Assembly: GCA_013299045.1 (NCBI GenBank)
Contig: JAAFJX010000002.1
Coordinates: forward strand, 124,001 to 188,000
Length of the DNA stretch: 64,000 nt
Direction of reading: 5' to 3'
Source of the DNA: Cytophagales bacterium
Lineage (GTDB): Bacteria > Bacteroidota > Bacteroidia > Cytophagales > Bernardetiaceae
Both the position numbers and the translations under genes were made by a program. Of this stretch, positions 38,328 through 47,077 are shown in pieces (the first letter of the stretch is position 1; every line of letters begins with the position of its first letter). The notes beneath the pieces were generated by a model. That model saw only the letters and a program-made list of their open reading frames with translations, was not told where the DNA came from and made no database searches.

Positions 38328-39791
38328 TTAGGCAGAAGTTTTATCCTTTTTATTCAAGTTGCTGTTTCTCTGACCATAAACGAAATACACCAAAACCCCA
38401 ATAGCGAGCCAGCTTACAGCCAAAAGTTGCGCCAAATGACTCAGTTTGTAAATCAAGAAGAGGTTTGTGCCTATACCCAAAACAGCAACAACTGGCAACG
38501 CCGGTACTTTGAAGCCTCGCTCCAAATTAGGCTCACGGCGGCGCAAAAGCCAAACCGCTCCGCAAACCATCGCAAAGGCAAAGAGTGTTCCGAAGCTAGT
38601 CATGTCGCCCAGAACCGTAATTGGCGTAAATGCAGCCACCAAGGATACCACAAAACCAACAAGGATAGTGCTCTTGTGTGGCGTTTTGAAGTCTGGGTGT
38701 ATCGCTTTGAAAAACTCTGGCAGGAGGCCGTCCTTGGCCATGCCCAAAAACACACGGGTTTGGCCAAGCATCATCACAAGCATAACAGAAATAAGACCTG
38801 TTGTTGCTGCTGCTGTAATAATAAACACTGCCCAAGGCATACCGGCTTTTTCAAACGCTGCAGCCACAGGTGCTTTGAGCGCATCACCTACAATGTCTTG
38901 GTAGTTAATCATACCTGTAAGAACGAGAGAAACAGCAATATAGAGTACAGTACAAATGAGAAGCGAGGTAATGATAGCAAAAGGCATATCGCGCTTAGGG
39001 TTAATGGCTTCTCCTGCTTGCGTAGAAACGGCATCAAAGCCAATGTAGGCAAAGAAAATAGCCGCCGCGCCGCCAAAAATACCACCGACACCATAAGCGG
39101 CGTGTGGCTTACCGTCTTCGCCCGGAATCTCAACTGCCTCGGGAATAAAAGGCACCCAGTTGGCAGCATCTACTGCAAAAGCACCGACTATTATCACAAA
39201 CAACACCGCACATACTTTTATAACAACAATCAAATTATTTGCGCCAGCAGCTTCTTTTATCCCTTTAACAAGAATAGCCGTAACTACCCAAACAATTAAA
39301 AATGCGGGCAAGTTCATAGCAAAGCCCTCGCCTGTATAAGTGAAAGCATCGGAGGTCAGCGCTTTGGGTAGCTCCATGCCAAAAAGTTTTAGGAGCTTAT
39401 TAAAGTAGCCAGACCAACTCACAGCCACCGTCATAGCCCCCATAGCATATTCCAAGATAAGCCCCCAGCCAATGAGCCAAGCAAAGAGCTCGCCCACCGT
39501 ACCATAGGCATAGGCATAAGCCGAGCCTTCTACGGGCAGCATGGAGGCAAATTCAGCATAGCACAAGGCCGCAAAAATACAGGCAATGCCCGCCACAACG
39601 AATGAAAGCGCCAAAGCTGGGCCAGCGTGGTAGTGTGCAGCCGTACCTGTCAGTACGAATATGCCGCCACCAATGATAGCGCCAATGCCAATGGCCGTTA
39701 AGCTCCATTTTCCTAAAACACGCTGCAACGTGCTTTTTTTCATGTCTTCTTCAAAAGCGCTGATAGGCTTTTTTCTCCAAATAAGGCTCAT
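38328..39791 (-). CDS. APC-family amino acid permease (cationic amino acid transporter type)
   Basis: The protein has 487 residues with about 12-14 membrane helices. The APC hallmark IGIGAIIGGGIFVLTG is in helix 1, and FVVAGIACIFAALCYAEFASMLPVEGSAYAYAY-type sequence lies in helices 2-3. GFDAVSTQAGEAINPKRDMP is the conserved loop of the CAT/YfnA branch. It probably imports an amino acid at the inner membrane; specificity is unknown. It is a single gene with a bidirectional terminator just downstream. Confidence 0.93.
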   Translation of the reverse strand: MSLIWRKKPISAFEEDMKKSTLQRVLGKWSLTAIGIGAIIGGGIFVLTGTAAHYHAGPALALSFVVAGIACIFAALCYAEFASMLPVEGSAYAYAYGTVGELFAWLIGWGLILEYAMGAMTVAVSWSGYFNKLLKLFGMELPKALTSDAFTYTGEGFAMNLPAFLIVWVVTAILVKGIKEAAGANNLIVVIKVCAVLFVIIVGAFAVDAANWVPFIPEAVEIPGEDGKPHAAYGVGGIFGGAAAIFFAYIGFDAVSTQAGEAINPKRDMPFAIITSLLICTVLYIAVSLVLTGMINYQDIVGDALKAPVAAAFEKAGMPWAVFIITAAATTGLISVMLVMMLGQTRVFLGMAKDGLLPEFFKAIHPDFKTPHKSTILVGFVVSLVAAFTPITVLGDMTSFGTLFAFAMVCGAVWLLRRREPNLERGFKVPALPVVAVLGIGTNLFLIYKLSHLAQLLAVSWLAIGVLVYFVYGQRNSNLNKKDKTSA

Positions 39792-40093
39792 AAAATAGGG
39801 AATCTTTTAGTTTAAAAAGGACAAGCAGCAAGCATTTGCTACGCCAAAAGCCTAGTGTTTTAGTACTTTTGGGCACAAGTCAAGTTTTTTGTGTATAAAT
39901 TATATTTAATAGCCCAAACTTAACAGTTAATTTATTTGAAACTAACATTTTTGATTTTTTTTTCAAAATTATGCAACCTTTTTTTACGGCGCTGCATCTA
40001 GCTACCAACAAACACACAGGGCGCTGCCCCTACTATTTAACTTTGTTAGAATCCTTATCTCATTTTATTCACTTTACCAAAACACACAAAAAC
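39792..40093. other. Divergent gap between permease and GIN-domain genes
   Basis: TACTTTTG at 39864-39871 (plus) fits a -7 box for the GIN gene, with TTTG 25 bases upstream, longer than usual. TAAGTTTG on the minus strand (39922-39915) could serve the permease. No RNA or repeat was seen. Confidence 0.3.
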
Positions 40094-40816
40094 ATGGTTT
40101 ACTTCATTCAAAAATTGGGCTTGGCAATGCTTATGCTGGCCGTAAGTACATTAACTGCCTTTGCGCAAAAAGACGTTAAAAGCGAAGACCGCAACATTAC
40201 TGGCTTCAGTGGTGTGCAGGCCGGCGGTATTTTCCGCGTCTATTTGAAAGCCTCTGGCCAAGAGTCGGTGCGTATTGAAACCGAAGGGAATATTGAAACT
40301 TCAGAAATAGAAACTGAGGTGCGCGGTGGCATATTGCACTTAGGGCTTAAATCAGGCAGATACGAATGGAAAAATGGCAACAAAACCGAAATCCGCGTTT
40401 ACGTCAATTACAAGGAAATGAACAGTATTGATGTATCGGGTGCTGCTTTTCTAAAAAGCGAAAGCCCTATCCAAACAAGCCGCCTCATCTTGCAGTTAAG
40501 TGGCGCAAGCAAAGCCTGTTTGGATATACAGTGTGATAAATTGGACGCAGAGCTTTCGGGTGCAAGCAACTTCATTGTAGCGGGTAGAGCCACCGAAAGC
40601 CGCCTGAATGCGAGCGGTGCGTCTGATTTTGAAGGCGACGACCTTGTTACTGACGAACTCAAGTTTGTTGCTAGCGGCGCTTCAAAAATCAATATCAAAG
40701 CAGAAAAAAGCCTTTCGGGGAGTGCAAGCGGTGCAAGTAAGGTCATTTATAGCGGTTCTGCCTCTCAGCGCAGCATCAGTACTTCGGGCGCTGCCAAAGT
40801 AAGCGGCAGAAACTGA
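40094..40816 (+). CDS. Head GIN domain (DUF2807) exported protein
   Basis: The protein has 240 residues from the Met at 40094, which begins a signal peptide (FIQKLGLAMLMLAVSTLTAFAQ). The frame is open further upstream, but those 41 residues look non-coding. The mature protein is a right-handed beta-helix-like GIN domain. It opens with RNITGFSGVQAGGIFRVYLK, then repeats short strand-turn units ending in SGA/SGAS (LSGASKACL, LSGASNFIV, ASGASDFEG, ASGASKI, SGASKV, TSGAAKV). It is probably periplasmic or outer-membrane associated; the role is unknown. A strong terminator follows. Confidence 0.9.
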   Translation: MVYFIQKLGLAMLMLAVSTLTAFAQKDVKSEDRNITGFSGVQAGGIFRVYLKASGQESVRIETEGNIETSEIETEVRGGILHLGLKSGRYEWKNGNKTEIRVYVNYKEMNSIDVSGAAFLKSESPIQTSRLILQLSGASKACLDIQCDKLDAELSGASNFIVAGRATESRLNASGASDFEGDDLVTDELKFVASGASKINIKAEKSLSGSASGASKVIYSGSASQRSISTSGAAKVSGRN

Positions 40817-40843
40817 TTCTTTGGCACCAGAGCGCTAACCACT

Positions 40844-40887
40844 TAAAATCGCTAGGAGTTTTTTGTAAACTCTTGGCGATTTTTGTT
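40844..40887 (+). terminator. Rho-independent terminator
   Basis: A 17-base stem (two G-T pairs) around a TTTGT loop, arms 40844-40860 and 40866-40882, followed by T-rich sequence. Confidence 0.85.
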
Positions 40888-40976
40888 TTTAGGTAAAGTG
40901 AGCGATTCTTATGAAATTTTATTGTTATTTTGCCATTCCGATTTTGTTTGAATGATACCAAGATGACAACAAAAAA

Positions 40977-41615
40977 ATGCACCCTTTACAAAAACTCATA
41001 GAGAGATACCGACTTGTTTTGGCCTCAAAATCGCCGCGCCGCCACGAAATCCTGGGCAAGCTAGACCTCCCCTTTGAAGTGCGTGTAGAGCGGGAAATAG
41101 AGGAGGACTATCCACACTTTGCTCCCCACGAAATGCACAAAATCAGCGCATATCTGGCAGACAAAAAGAACAGGGCGCTCAGGCCTCAGCAAGCGAATAA
41201 CGAGATTTTTATAACAGCAGATACCGTTGTCATTCATAACGGCAAGCACCTAGAAAAACCCCAAAGCCCTCAAGAAGCCCAACAAATGCTGACTAGCCTA
41301 CAAGGCAGCCGCCATGCGGTTTATACAGGTGTGGCTGTTTGGGTAAATGACGGCCTCCAAGAACCTTATTATCAAGACAATGTACTGACTTGGGTAGATA
41401 TGCTGCCCATGAGCGATACTGAAATTGCTTATTACGTAGAGCGCTATAAACCCTTTGATAAAGCGGGGGCTTATGGCGTGCAAGAGTGGTTTGGTGCAGC
41501 GGCTATCAAGCACTTGGACGGCTGCCACTACAACGTGATGGGTCTGCCGATTGCAAATTTGTATGAAATTTTTAGGCGCATCAATAGTTCACTGTGCAAC
41601 CAAAACGAAGGCTAA
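40977..41615 (+). CDS. maf: Maf family nucleotide pyrophosphatase
   Basis: The protein has 212 residues. The Maf signature is VLASKSPRRHEILGKL near the N-terminus, followed by ITADTVVIHNGKHLEKPQS (catalytic Asp region), QGSRHAVYTGVAVW and FDKAGAYGVQEWFG. Maf proteins hydrolyse non-canonical or dTTP/UTP nucleotides and were first linked to septum inhibition. Maf is intact here, but downstream there is a 1009-base repeat-filled gap. Start at the ATG at 40977. Confidence 0.93.
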   Translation: MHPLQKLIERYRLVLASKSPRRHEILGKLDLPFEVRVEREIEEDYPHFAPHEMHKISAYLADKKNRALRPQQANNEIFITADTVVIHNGKHLEKPQSPQEAQQMLTSLQGSRHAVYTGVAVWVNDGLQEPYYQDNVLTWVDMLPMSDTEIAYYVERYKPFDKAGAYGVQEWFGAAAIKHLDGCHYNVMGLPIANLYEIFRRINSSLCNQNEG

Positions 41616-41921
41616 AGCCACACGCATTCAGTCTTTGTACCGCACTTTACAACTTTACATGAGTTTCTTTTATTAAAAGTAAAAAAAAAATCATTGTTAA
41701 TTAAAACCGTGCTTTCCGCAGAGTTGCGGGGGTTTTTGAACGAAATTAACCTCTTAAATTAACCCCTCTTGAGTCGTAAAAAAGCCCTTTTTGAGTTTTT
41801 TAAGTTCTAATTGCCCTCTTTTCACTTTTGTAGAGGCCATCTTCTCGCGTTTTCAAATAACTTTTTGTCAAATTCATGACATCTGACTTTTTGACTAATG
41901 ATTGTTTTTGTACAATTTATT

Positions 41922-42004
41922 GGGTGTTCCCGCTTCGCGGTCGTTCGTCTTTGGGCTTCGCTTCGCTTCGGTGCTACGCACTAAACCCGCCGCCTCACTA
42001 ACGC
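41922..42004 (+). repeat. GC-rich core of the N-type repeat, copy 1
   Basis: It starts GGGTGTTCCCGCTTCGCGG and ends CTCACTAACGC. Compared with copy 2 (47254-47332) it has one extra CTTCGC unit. The form GGGCGTTCCC ... CTAACGC resembles dispersed GC-rich repeats that I recall from Bacteroidota intergenic DNA; this is memory, not a search. Confidence 0.6.
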
Positions 42005-42032
42005 AAATACAGGCCAATAGACGTACTAGATA

Positions 42033-42462
42033 GTCTTCCCTTAAAATATATCTAAGGTATTTATTATCAGTAAATTAAACAAGAATTTTATCTTTAAAAT
42101 CTCTTAGTTTTTAGCCTATTTTGTCAAAAAACTGGTAAAACCTCAAGAGCTTCTTACGGCCTGCCATGCCTCGCATCAGACAAAAGAGAATGGCTCAAAT
42201 GTCAGAGGGTGAGATTTTCTGTGCAACTCTGTTTTGCAAGAGAATGAATCAAAGAAAAAGCCATTCGCTGGTTTAGATGAAAAAAGTTGCTTTTTTCATC
42301 TAAATTGGCCTTTTGCGAGGCTTGATTTTTTTGCTACTTTTTGCATCAAGGCAAAAAGTAGAGAGAAAATGCCACCCAAAATCATGAGGGTGTTCCTAAA
42401 GCAGATAAATCATATCAATCAATTGATGTGCTTGTTCTTATGCAGACTTTTTAAGCGACGAC
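42033..42462. mobile_element. Non-coding MITE-like element, copy B (430 bp), nested
   Basis: Left end GTCTTCCCTTAAAA; right end, on the other strand, GTCGTCGCTTAAAA. It is flanked on both sides by TAGATA (42027-42032 and 42463-42468). Removing the element and one TAGATA restores GTAC-TAGATA-ACAAAA, matching the uninterrupted N-type repeat at about 47350. Inside are a perfect 15-base hairpin around TTG (42272-42304) and an 11-base one, CTACTTTTTGC/GCAAAAAGTAG (about 42334-42361). There is no transposase. Confidence 0.85.
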
Positions 42463-42624
42463 TAGATAACAAAAAAAAGATAAAACGTCAAAGCCGCTTG
42501 ATACCTTTTGTCCTATTTTGCCTTAGCCCTAGAATAGCCGTAGTTGGCCGTACTTTAAAAGTAAAGTCCCTATCTTAGAAAAATACAATTATTCGCTTTC
42601 TAAAAATTACATCTCTCAGAGAAG

Positions 42625-43914
42625 TTAATTGAGAGGTTCTCTTTTATCTTTACCGTCCAGATACCAGATAGTTTGTAACAAAAAAACCCAAACAAAAGGC
42701 CAGTATAGTACTTTGTAACGCATCAGTGTGCCCCAGTTTGGGGTAGATAAGCCCGTTAGCAAAGCCATACCACAAACATAAACCAGAACTACTGCCCAAA
42801 AAGCGTTGTTTTGCTGCCAAAAGCCATTTTTGTTCTGGTCTTTGCTAAAAAAATACAGATAAAAAGAGCCAGCCACCCAAACCGATACACCGAGTGCCAA
42901 AATGTTCTCGCAGGCTGCTAAGTACTGCTTTATGTGCTGCGCCTCCCACGGTAAAGGTGCAAAGCAAGATGACCACAGCAAAGTGAGTGTGTTCAAGAAC
43001 CAATTTTCAGAAAATCTATCAAAATGAAGCAGTGTAATCCCCTCTAGCGAAGAGTTAGCCAGCATCACTTCGCGGTTGCGGTCTAGCGCATACAAAAAAG
43101 CGTCCGTTGGCATTGTATAGAAAACAACAACAAGCGCTGCAATACCTACCAGAACAAAAGCACCAAGCACATAGCGCACCCGAAAAAACTTAAAAAACAA
43201 GACCAAAGAACCATGCAAGACGACACTCACTACCACAAACAAAGCCACGGGGTATTTTACCCGCCAGAGCAGATACCAAACCAAGGCGGCCAGCAATCCA
43301 TAACAATAGCTATACGGTTTTTGGGTCTTAAACAGAGGCCATAAAAAGAACAACAAGCCCAAACAGAACACACAAGCACTTTCTTTGCTGATGCCTGAAG
43401 CCCAAAAGAGTGCAGATGGCAGATACAAGAACACACCTAGCCAAATTCTAAGTTCTGTTTTTGAATAGCGTGCACAGTTTTTGGACACCTGCCATAAGCC
43501 CCAAAAAGCAGCCAGAGATAACCAAAATGCCGTAAGGGCGTAAGATTTCGCATTAAGCAAAGCCAGTACACTCAGCAATTTGATAAAAAAATAGGCGCGT
43601 GGGTCATGCTGACTCAAAGCAGCTGTCCACTGCGCATACACCTTAGCCGAAGGTTCCAGCAAAATATTCAGATACAAGTTGGTATCTTGCAGTGCCAAAT
43701 CAGCCAAAATACAAGCGCTAGCAAAGAGATTGAGGGTGTCGCCGCCAGTTTCTACGTGTTGATAGTAAAGCCCAAGCAACTGCCCCGCTATTAATTTCAA
43801 AACAAGCCCCACTTGGAGCCAAAGACCATTTTGCTCTTTCTGAAAATGCCGCCAAAGCCATACGAACACCATCAAAAAAAACAATGCGTTCAAAAAAGCG
43901 AGCAGCTGGGGCAT
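42625..43914 (-). CDS. Multi-pass membrane protein of unknown function
   Basis: The protein has 429 residues from the Met at 43914. The frame is open further upstream, but only by running into the DUF2480 gene. There are about 10-11 hydrophobic segments. The motif SALFWASGISKESA in a loop after helix 5 resembles the SG-x-x-KE motif of EpsG/Wzy-like polysaccharide polymerase families, and a GGDTLNLF loop follows helix 2, so an envelope-glycan role is possible but unproven. The last codons (PLN and the TAA stop) lie in the inverted end of the N-type repeat, so the native C-terminus may have been replaced. Confidence 0.7.
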   Translation of the reverse strand: MPQLLAFLNALFFLMVFVWLWRHFQKEQNGLWLQVGLVLKLIAGQLLGLYYQHVETGGDTLNLFASACILADLALQDTNLYLNILLEPSAKVYAQWTAALSQHDPRAYFFIKLLSVLALLNAKSYALTAFWLSLAAFWGLWQVSKNCARYSKTELRIWLGVFLYLPSALFWASGISKESACVFCLGLLFFLWPLFKTQKPYSYCYGLLAALVWYLLWRVKYPVALFVVVSVVLHGSLVLFFKFFRVRYVLGAFVLVGIAALVVVFYTMPTDAFLYALDRNREVMLANSSLEGITLLHFDRFSENWFLNTLTLLWSSCFAPLPWEAQHIKQYLAACENILALGVSVWVAGSFYLYFFSKDQNKNGFWQQNNAFWAVVLVYVCGMALLTGLSTPNWGTLMRYKVLYWPFVWVFLLQTIWYLDGKDKREPLN

Positions 43915-43936
43915 AAAAAGGCTAGGAAACCAAGCG

Positions 43937-44494
43937 CTACACTTGGTCAGTAGATGCGGCGCTGCTTTTTTTGAACACAGGCACACTGCTGCAAGCCTCA
44001 CCAAACATGACCAGTTTGGCAATGGGTGCAAGCCTGACGCTGGCCTCTACGTAAGCCCAATGCGGTACCGGAAACTTACCGCAGCCTTTAACGACCACTT
44101 TTTTATCTTTAAACTGCTCCCAATCTATGGCAGCAAGCGCCTCATGATAAAGGTGGCTTTCTAGTTCGGTGAGTGTGCCAAAAAAAATGCGTTTGGCTAT
44201 GTTGTGCAAGTAGCTGCCAGCCACCATAAATGCCCACATGGGTATAATGGCATCAGTGCTGCAATGTACGCACACGTATTTGTTGCGGTACTGCTCCCAG
44301 TTGTGGGTTCGTATGTATTCTCTAAAATCTTTTTCGCGCAGAATAAGTTCCTGAAAAAGAAAGGGTTTAAGGTCTAGTGTAGCGCGTTCGCCGAGCTGGT
44401 AATATTCTTCCAAATCAAAGGTTATCATGCTACTTTGCGCAACGCGATTTGTTATATTGCTCCTTTCGTCGGCCTTAGTCATGGTTTTTATCAT
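43937..44494 (-). CDS. DUF2480 family protein
   Basis: The protein has 185 residues. It matches the Bacteroidota family DUF2480 by the ordered motifs NRVAQSSMITFDLEEYY, FLFQELILREKDFREYI, CSTDAIIPMWAFM, VKGCGKFPVPHWAYVEA and the end PKLVMFGE-like APIAKLVMFGEACSSVPVFK. It is cytoplasmic. The Cys residues in VCVHCST, VKGCGK and GEACSS might bind metal. The function is unknown. It is followed after 22 bases by the membrane protein gene, probably one transcript. Confidence 0.88.
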   Translation of the reverse strand: MIKTMTKADERSNITNRVAQSSMITFDLEEYYQLGERATLDLKPFLFQELILREKDFREYIRTHNWEQYRNKYVCVHCSTDAIIPMWAFMVAGSYLHNIAKRIFFGTLTELESHLYHEALAAIDWEQFKDKKVVVKGCGKFPVPHWAYVEASVRLAPIAKLVMFGEACSSVPVFKKSSAASTDQV

Positions 44495-44588
44495 ATTGGT
44501 AAAGTATGTTTAGAACGGTTCTTATTTTTTAAAAGTTGTTGCTTTTGTCTATACAACTGCTTCAACCTCCATAAACCGCTTAACAAGG

Positions 44589-44657
44589 AAAATGTTTAAT
44601 CCATAAAAAAGGCCGCTCATCGTTATATGGCAGCCTTTTTTATGGATTAAACATTTT
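44589..44657 (-). terminator. Very long perfect hairpin terminator after icd
   Basis: The arms 44589-44613 and 44633-44657 are perfectly complementary over 25 bases, with a 19-base loop and internal A6/T6 tracts. It lies 8 bases beyond the icd stop. It may also form transcripts' ends in the other direction. Confidence 0.85.
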
Positions 44658-44664
44658 CTAAAAA

Positions 44665-45933
44665 CTAGCCCAAATTTTTGACAATTTCTTTGGCAAACTC
44701 CGAGCATTTTACTTCCGTTGCACCGTCCATTAAGCGGGCAAAGTCATAAGTAACGCGCTTAGAGTCAATTGCTTTTTCAAGGCCTCTTTGTATCATATCA
44801 GCGGCTTCCTGCCAGCCCATGTACTCAAGCATCATGACAGCCGAAAGCACCACCGAGCTAGGATTTACTTTATCCAAACCAGCGTATTTAGGGGCTGTGC
44901 CGTGTGTAGCTTCAAAAATAGCGTGGCCAGTCATGTAGTTGATATTTGCGCCAGGCGCAATGCCAATACCGCCCACAATGGCAGCAAGTGCGTCTGAAAT
45001 ATAATCTCCGTTTAGGTTCATGCAAGCAATTACGTCGTAGTCTTCGGGGCGTAGTAGAATTTGCTGCAAAAAAGCATCGGCAATGGCATCTTTAATAATC
45101 ATTTTACCGGCAGCAATGGCATCTTTTTGTGCTTTTTCGGCCGCGTCTTTGCCTTCGGCAGCTGCTATGCGGTCGTATTGCGCCCATGTAAACACCTGCG
45201 TACTGTATTTGCGTTCTGCCAGCTCATAGCCCCATTTTTTGAAGCCACCAGAGGTAAACTTCATAATATTGCCTTTGTGAACAATGGTCAGGGATTTGCG
45301 TTTATGTTTGAGCGCAAAGTCAATGGCAGAGTCCACGAGACGTTCGCTGCCCTCTCTGGAGACAGGCTTAATGCCTATGGCAGACGTTTCGGGAAAACGG
45401 ATTTTCTTGACTCCCATCTCGTTTATCAGAAAGTTGAGCACTTTTTTAACGTCTGGGGTGCCTTCTTCCCACTCAATGCCCGCATAAACGTCTTCTGTAT
45501 TTTCACGAAAAACTATCATATCGCAGCGCTCTGGGTGCTTTACGGGCGAAGGTACTCCTTTGAACCAGCGTACTGGGCGCACGCAGGCGTAAAGGTCAAG
45601 CGTTTGGCGCAACGCCACGTTCAGGGAACGTATGCCGCCCCCAACAGGCGTAGTGAGGGGGCCTTTGATACCTACAAAATACTCTGTGAATGCAGCCAGG
45701 GTTTCGTCTGGCAGCCAAGTACCGAGCGCTTTAAAGGACTTTTCGCCCGCTAAAACCTCTTTCCAAACAATTTTCTTTTTGCCGTTATAGGCTTTTTCCA
45801 CTGCCGAGTCAATAACATAACGCGAAGCTGCCCAAATATCTGGCCCAGTGCCGTCGCCTTCAATGAATGGAACAATGGGAGAGTCTGGAACATTGAGTTT
45901 TCCACCAACGAAGGTAATTTTTTCACCGCTCAT
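44665..45933 (-). CDS. icd: NADP-dependent isocitrate dehydrogenase
   Basis: The protein has 422 residues, similar in length and motifs to the E. coli Icd branch. It oxidatively decarboxylates isocitrate to 2-oxoglutarate in the TCA cycle. Seen: [14 protein letters not shown]-like start ([14 protein letters not shown]), the substrate loop [13 protein letters not shown] with the regulatory Ser of SLN, the [13 protein letters not shown] motif, the [13 protein letters not shown] metal/substrate segment, and the cofactor region [19 protein letters not shown]. The ATG at 45933 is preceded by a good promoter (46001-46031), and a long terminator follows. Confidence 0.96.
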   Translation of the reverse strand: MSGEKITFVGGKLNVPDSPIVPFIEGDGTGPDIWAASRYVIDSAVEKAYNGKKKIVWKEVLAGEKSFKALGTWLPDETLAAFTEYFVGIKGPLTTPVGGGIRSLNVALRQTLDLYACVRPVRWFKGVPSPVKHPERCDMIVFRENTEDVYAGIEWEEGTPDVKKVLNFLINEMGVKKIRFPETSAIGIKPVSREGSERLVDSAIDFALKHKRKSLTIVHKGNIMKFTSGGFKKWGYELAERKYSTQVFTWAQYDRIAAAEGKDAAEKAQKDAIAAGKMIIKDAIADAFLQQILLRPEDYDVIACMNLNGDYISDALAAIVGGIGIAPGANINYMTGHAIFEATHGTAPKYAGLDKVNPSSVVLSAVMMLEYMGWQEAADMIQRGLEKAIDSKRVTYDFARLMDGATEVKCSEFAKEIVKNLG

Positions 45934-46365
45934 AAAACTGAATTAATTGAAAATAAGAAATAACTTGGAAATGCCTTTTGATTACAAAAATTATGAGTTG
46001 CAAAGTTAGAAAAGCAAATATAAATTCACAACTTTTTGAAAGCATTTACTCAACTAAGAGCATATTAGAGCCAATAGACCTTTGGCAAAAGCCACCTTTC
46101 GCTAATTCTATGAGAACTGATGTCAGGCTTCAAGAAAAAATGTTATCTATTTGCTGATGCTCGCTTACATATAAAATGACTTTGCAAGCGTCCCTACGAA
46201 GCAATTTTGCCAGATGACTTGTTTCATTCCTCGTCCTTGTCCGAAAAGCGTCATTTACAAAGTTAAAGCAACGATTGGCAAACAAGGAAGTTTTTTGATT
46301 AGCACAAGGCTATGGAATCACGTTATTTGAGTATTCTTAGTTTAACTAAAACTCATGTATAAGAT
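45934..46365. other. Divergent gap, little content beyond the icd promoter
   Basis: Apart from the icd promoter at 46001-46031, these 432 bases show no open frame of note, no RNA and no strong hairpin. No convincing promoter for the 46366 gene was found. Confidence 0.4.
46001..46031 (-). promoter_or_regulatory. Promoter candidate for icd
   Basis: On the minus strand, TTG (46031-46029), 20 bases, TAACTTTG (46008-46001). This leaves a leader of about 60 bases to the ATG. Confidence 0.55.
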
Positions 46366-46875
46366 ATGTTAGTATCAATTTTAAGAACAAGCAAGGCACT
46401 ACTCTTTGCAGTTGTGTTGTTTTTTATAAATGCCCAGGCTTATGCGCAGTATAGCATGGACGACCTCAATACACGCGCACAGCCTGTTCAGAACACAAAC
46501 GAAATGATGGCAAACAAAACATGGATAGTCAAACAGATTCTATTTGTCCCAGCCACCGAAGACCCCACCATGGCCCCATCAATACAAGCAGCAGAAAAAG
46601 AGATAAATGTATTTAAAAATTCTGAATGGCAGTTTGGTCCTCAAGATATAGAAGGGCCTCTCCCAACTGGCCAGTACACAATGACGCTGGCTAATGGTAG
46701 CGAAAAGTCTAATGTCTATTTGAGCTATCCGGGAGCTAATAATTTTGTCATTAAAGAGCCTATAGATATAGAAGGAACGCAATGGTCTGGCTTTTTGTTC
46801 AGCATAGACGGCAATCCAATTCTTATCTTTCCGTATAATATGTATTGCTCGGTGGGTTTTGTTTTCGGAAAATAA
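46366..46875 (+). CDS. Small secreted protein, unknown
   Basis: The protein has 169 residues. A signal peptide (SKALLFAVVLFFINAQAYAQ) is followed by a mature part of about 140 residues. The mature part has a MANKTWIVKQILFVPA segment and strand-like stretches (SEWQFGPQDIEG, YTMTLANGSEKSNVYLSY, WSGFLFSIDGNPILIF), suggesting a lipocalin-like barrel without a lipid anchor. No recognised family or catalytic residue. Its 3' side is bounded by the largest MITE-like element. Confidence 0.7.
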   Translation: MLVSILRTSKALLFAVVLFFINAQAYAQYSMDDLNTRAQPVQNTNEMMANKTWIVKQILFVPATEDPTMAPSIQAAEKEINVFKNSEWQFGPQDIEGPLPTGQYTMTLANGSEKSNVYLSYPGANNFVIKEPIDIEGTQWSGFLFSIDGNPILIFPYNMYCSVGFVFGK

Positions 46876-47077
46876 GGCCGTTTCTCTATGAACCAAGATG
46901 GAGGTACTTGACACAAACAAAGGGTGCGGCATGATACAAAACGTATGTAGTCGTCCCTTAAAATACATCTAATATATTTTTTTATCAGTAAATTAAACAA
47001 GTATTTCATCTTTAAAATCTCTTAGTCATTTATTAAAACCGTTCTTTCCGCAGAGTTGCGGGGGTTCTTAACGAAAG

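Larger units (their letters stand above)
41750..42636. mobile_element. Second non-coding repeat element (N-type), interrupted by element B
   Basis: The ends are imperfect inverted repeats: left CCTCTTAAATTAACCCCTCT and right, on the other strand, CCTCTCAATTAACTTCTCTG. Without the 436-base insertion of B plus one target copy it is about 450 bases. It matches 47078-47576 along most of its length, and the match extends about 45 bases beyond the left end (from about 41700, including the small hairpin CCGCAGAGTTGCGG). It contains the GC-rich core 41922-42004. No protein is encoded. Its right end runs into the 42625-43914 gene and supplies that gene's stop. Confidence 0.7.

Noticed and set aside
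38310-39299. 329-residue plus-strand frame opposite the permease
   Set aside because: It is rich in Cys, His, Asn and Lys with no domain; the permease on the other strand has clear family motifs.
39971-40093. N-terminal extension of the GIN-domain protein
   Set aside because: The signal peptide begins at the Met at 40094 and the upstream codons have no protein-like character.
40408-40746. Antisense frame in the GIN-domain gene
   Set aside because: It arises from the repeated SGA/SGAS codons of the real gene read on the other strand.
45061-45753. 230-residue frame opposite icd
   Set aside because: Antisense shadow of a strongly conserved metabolic gene.
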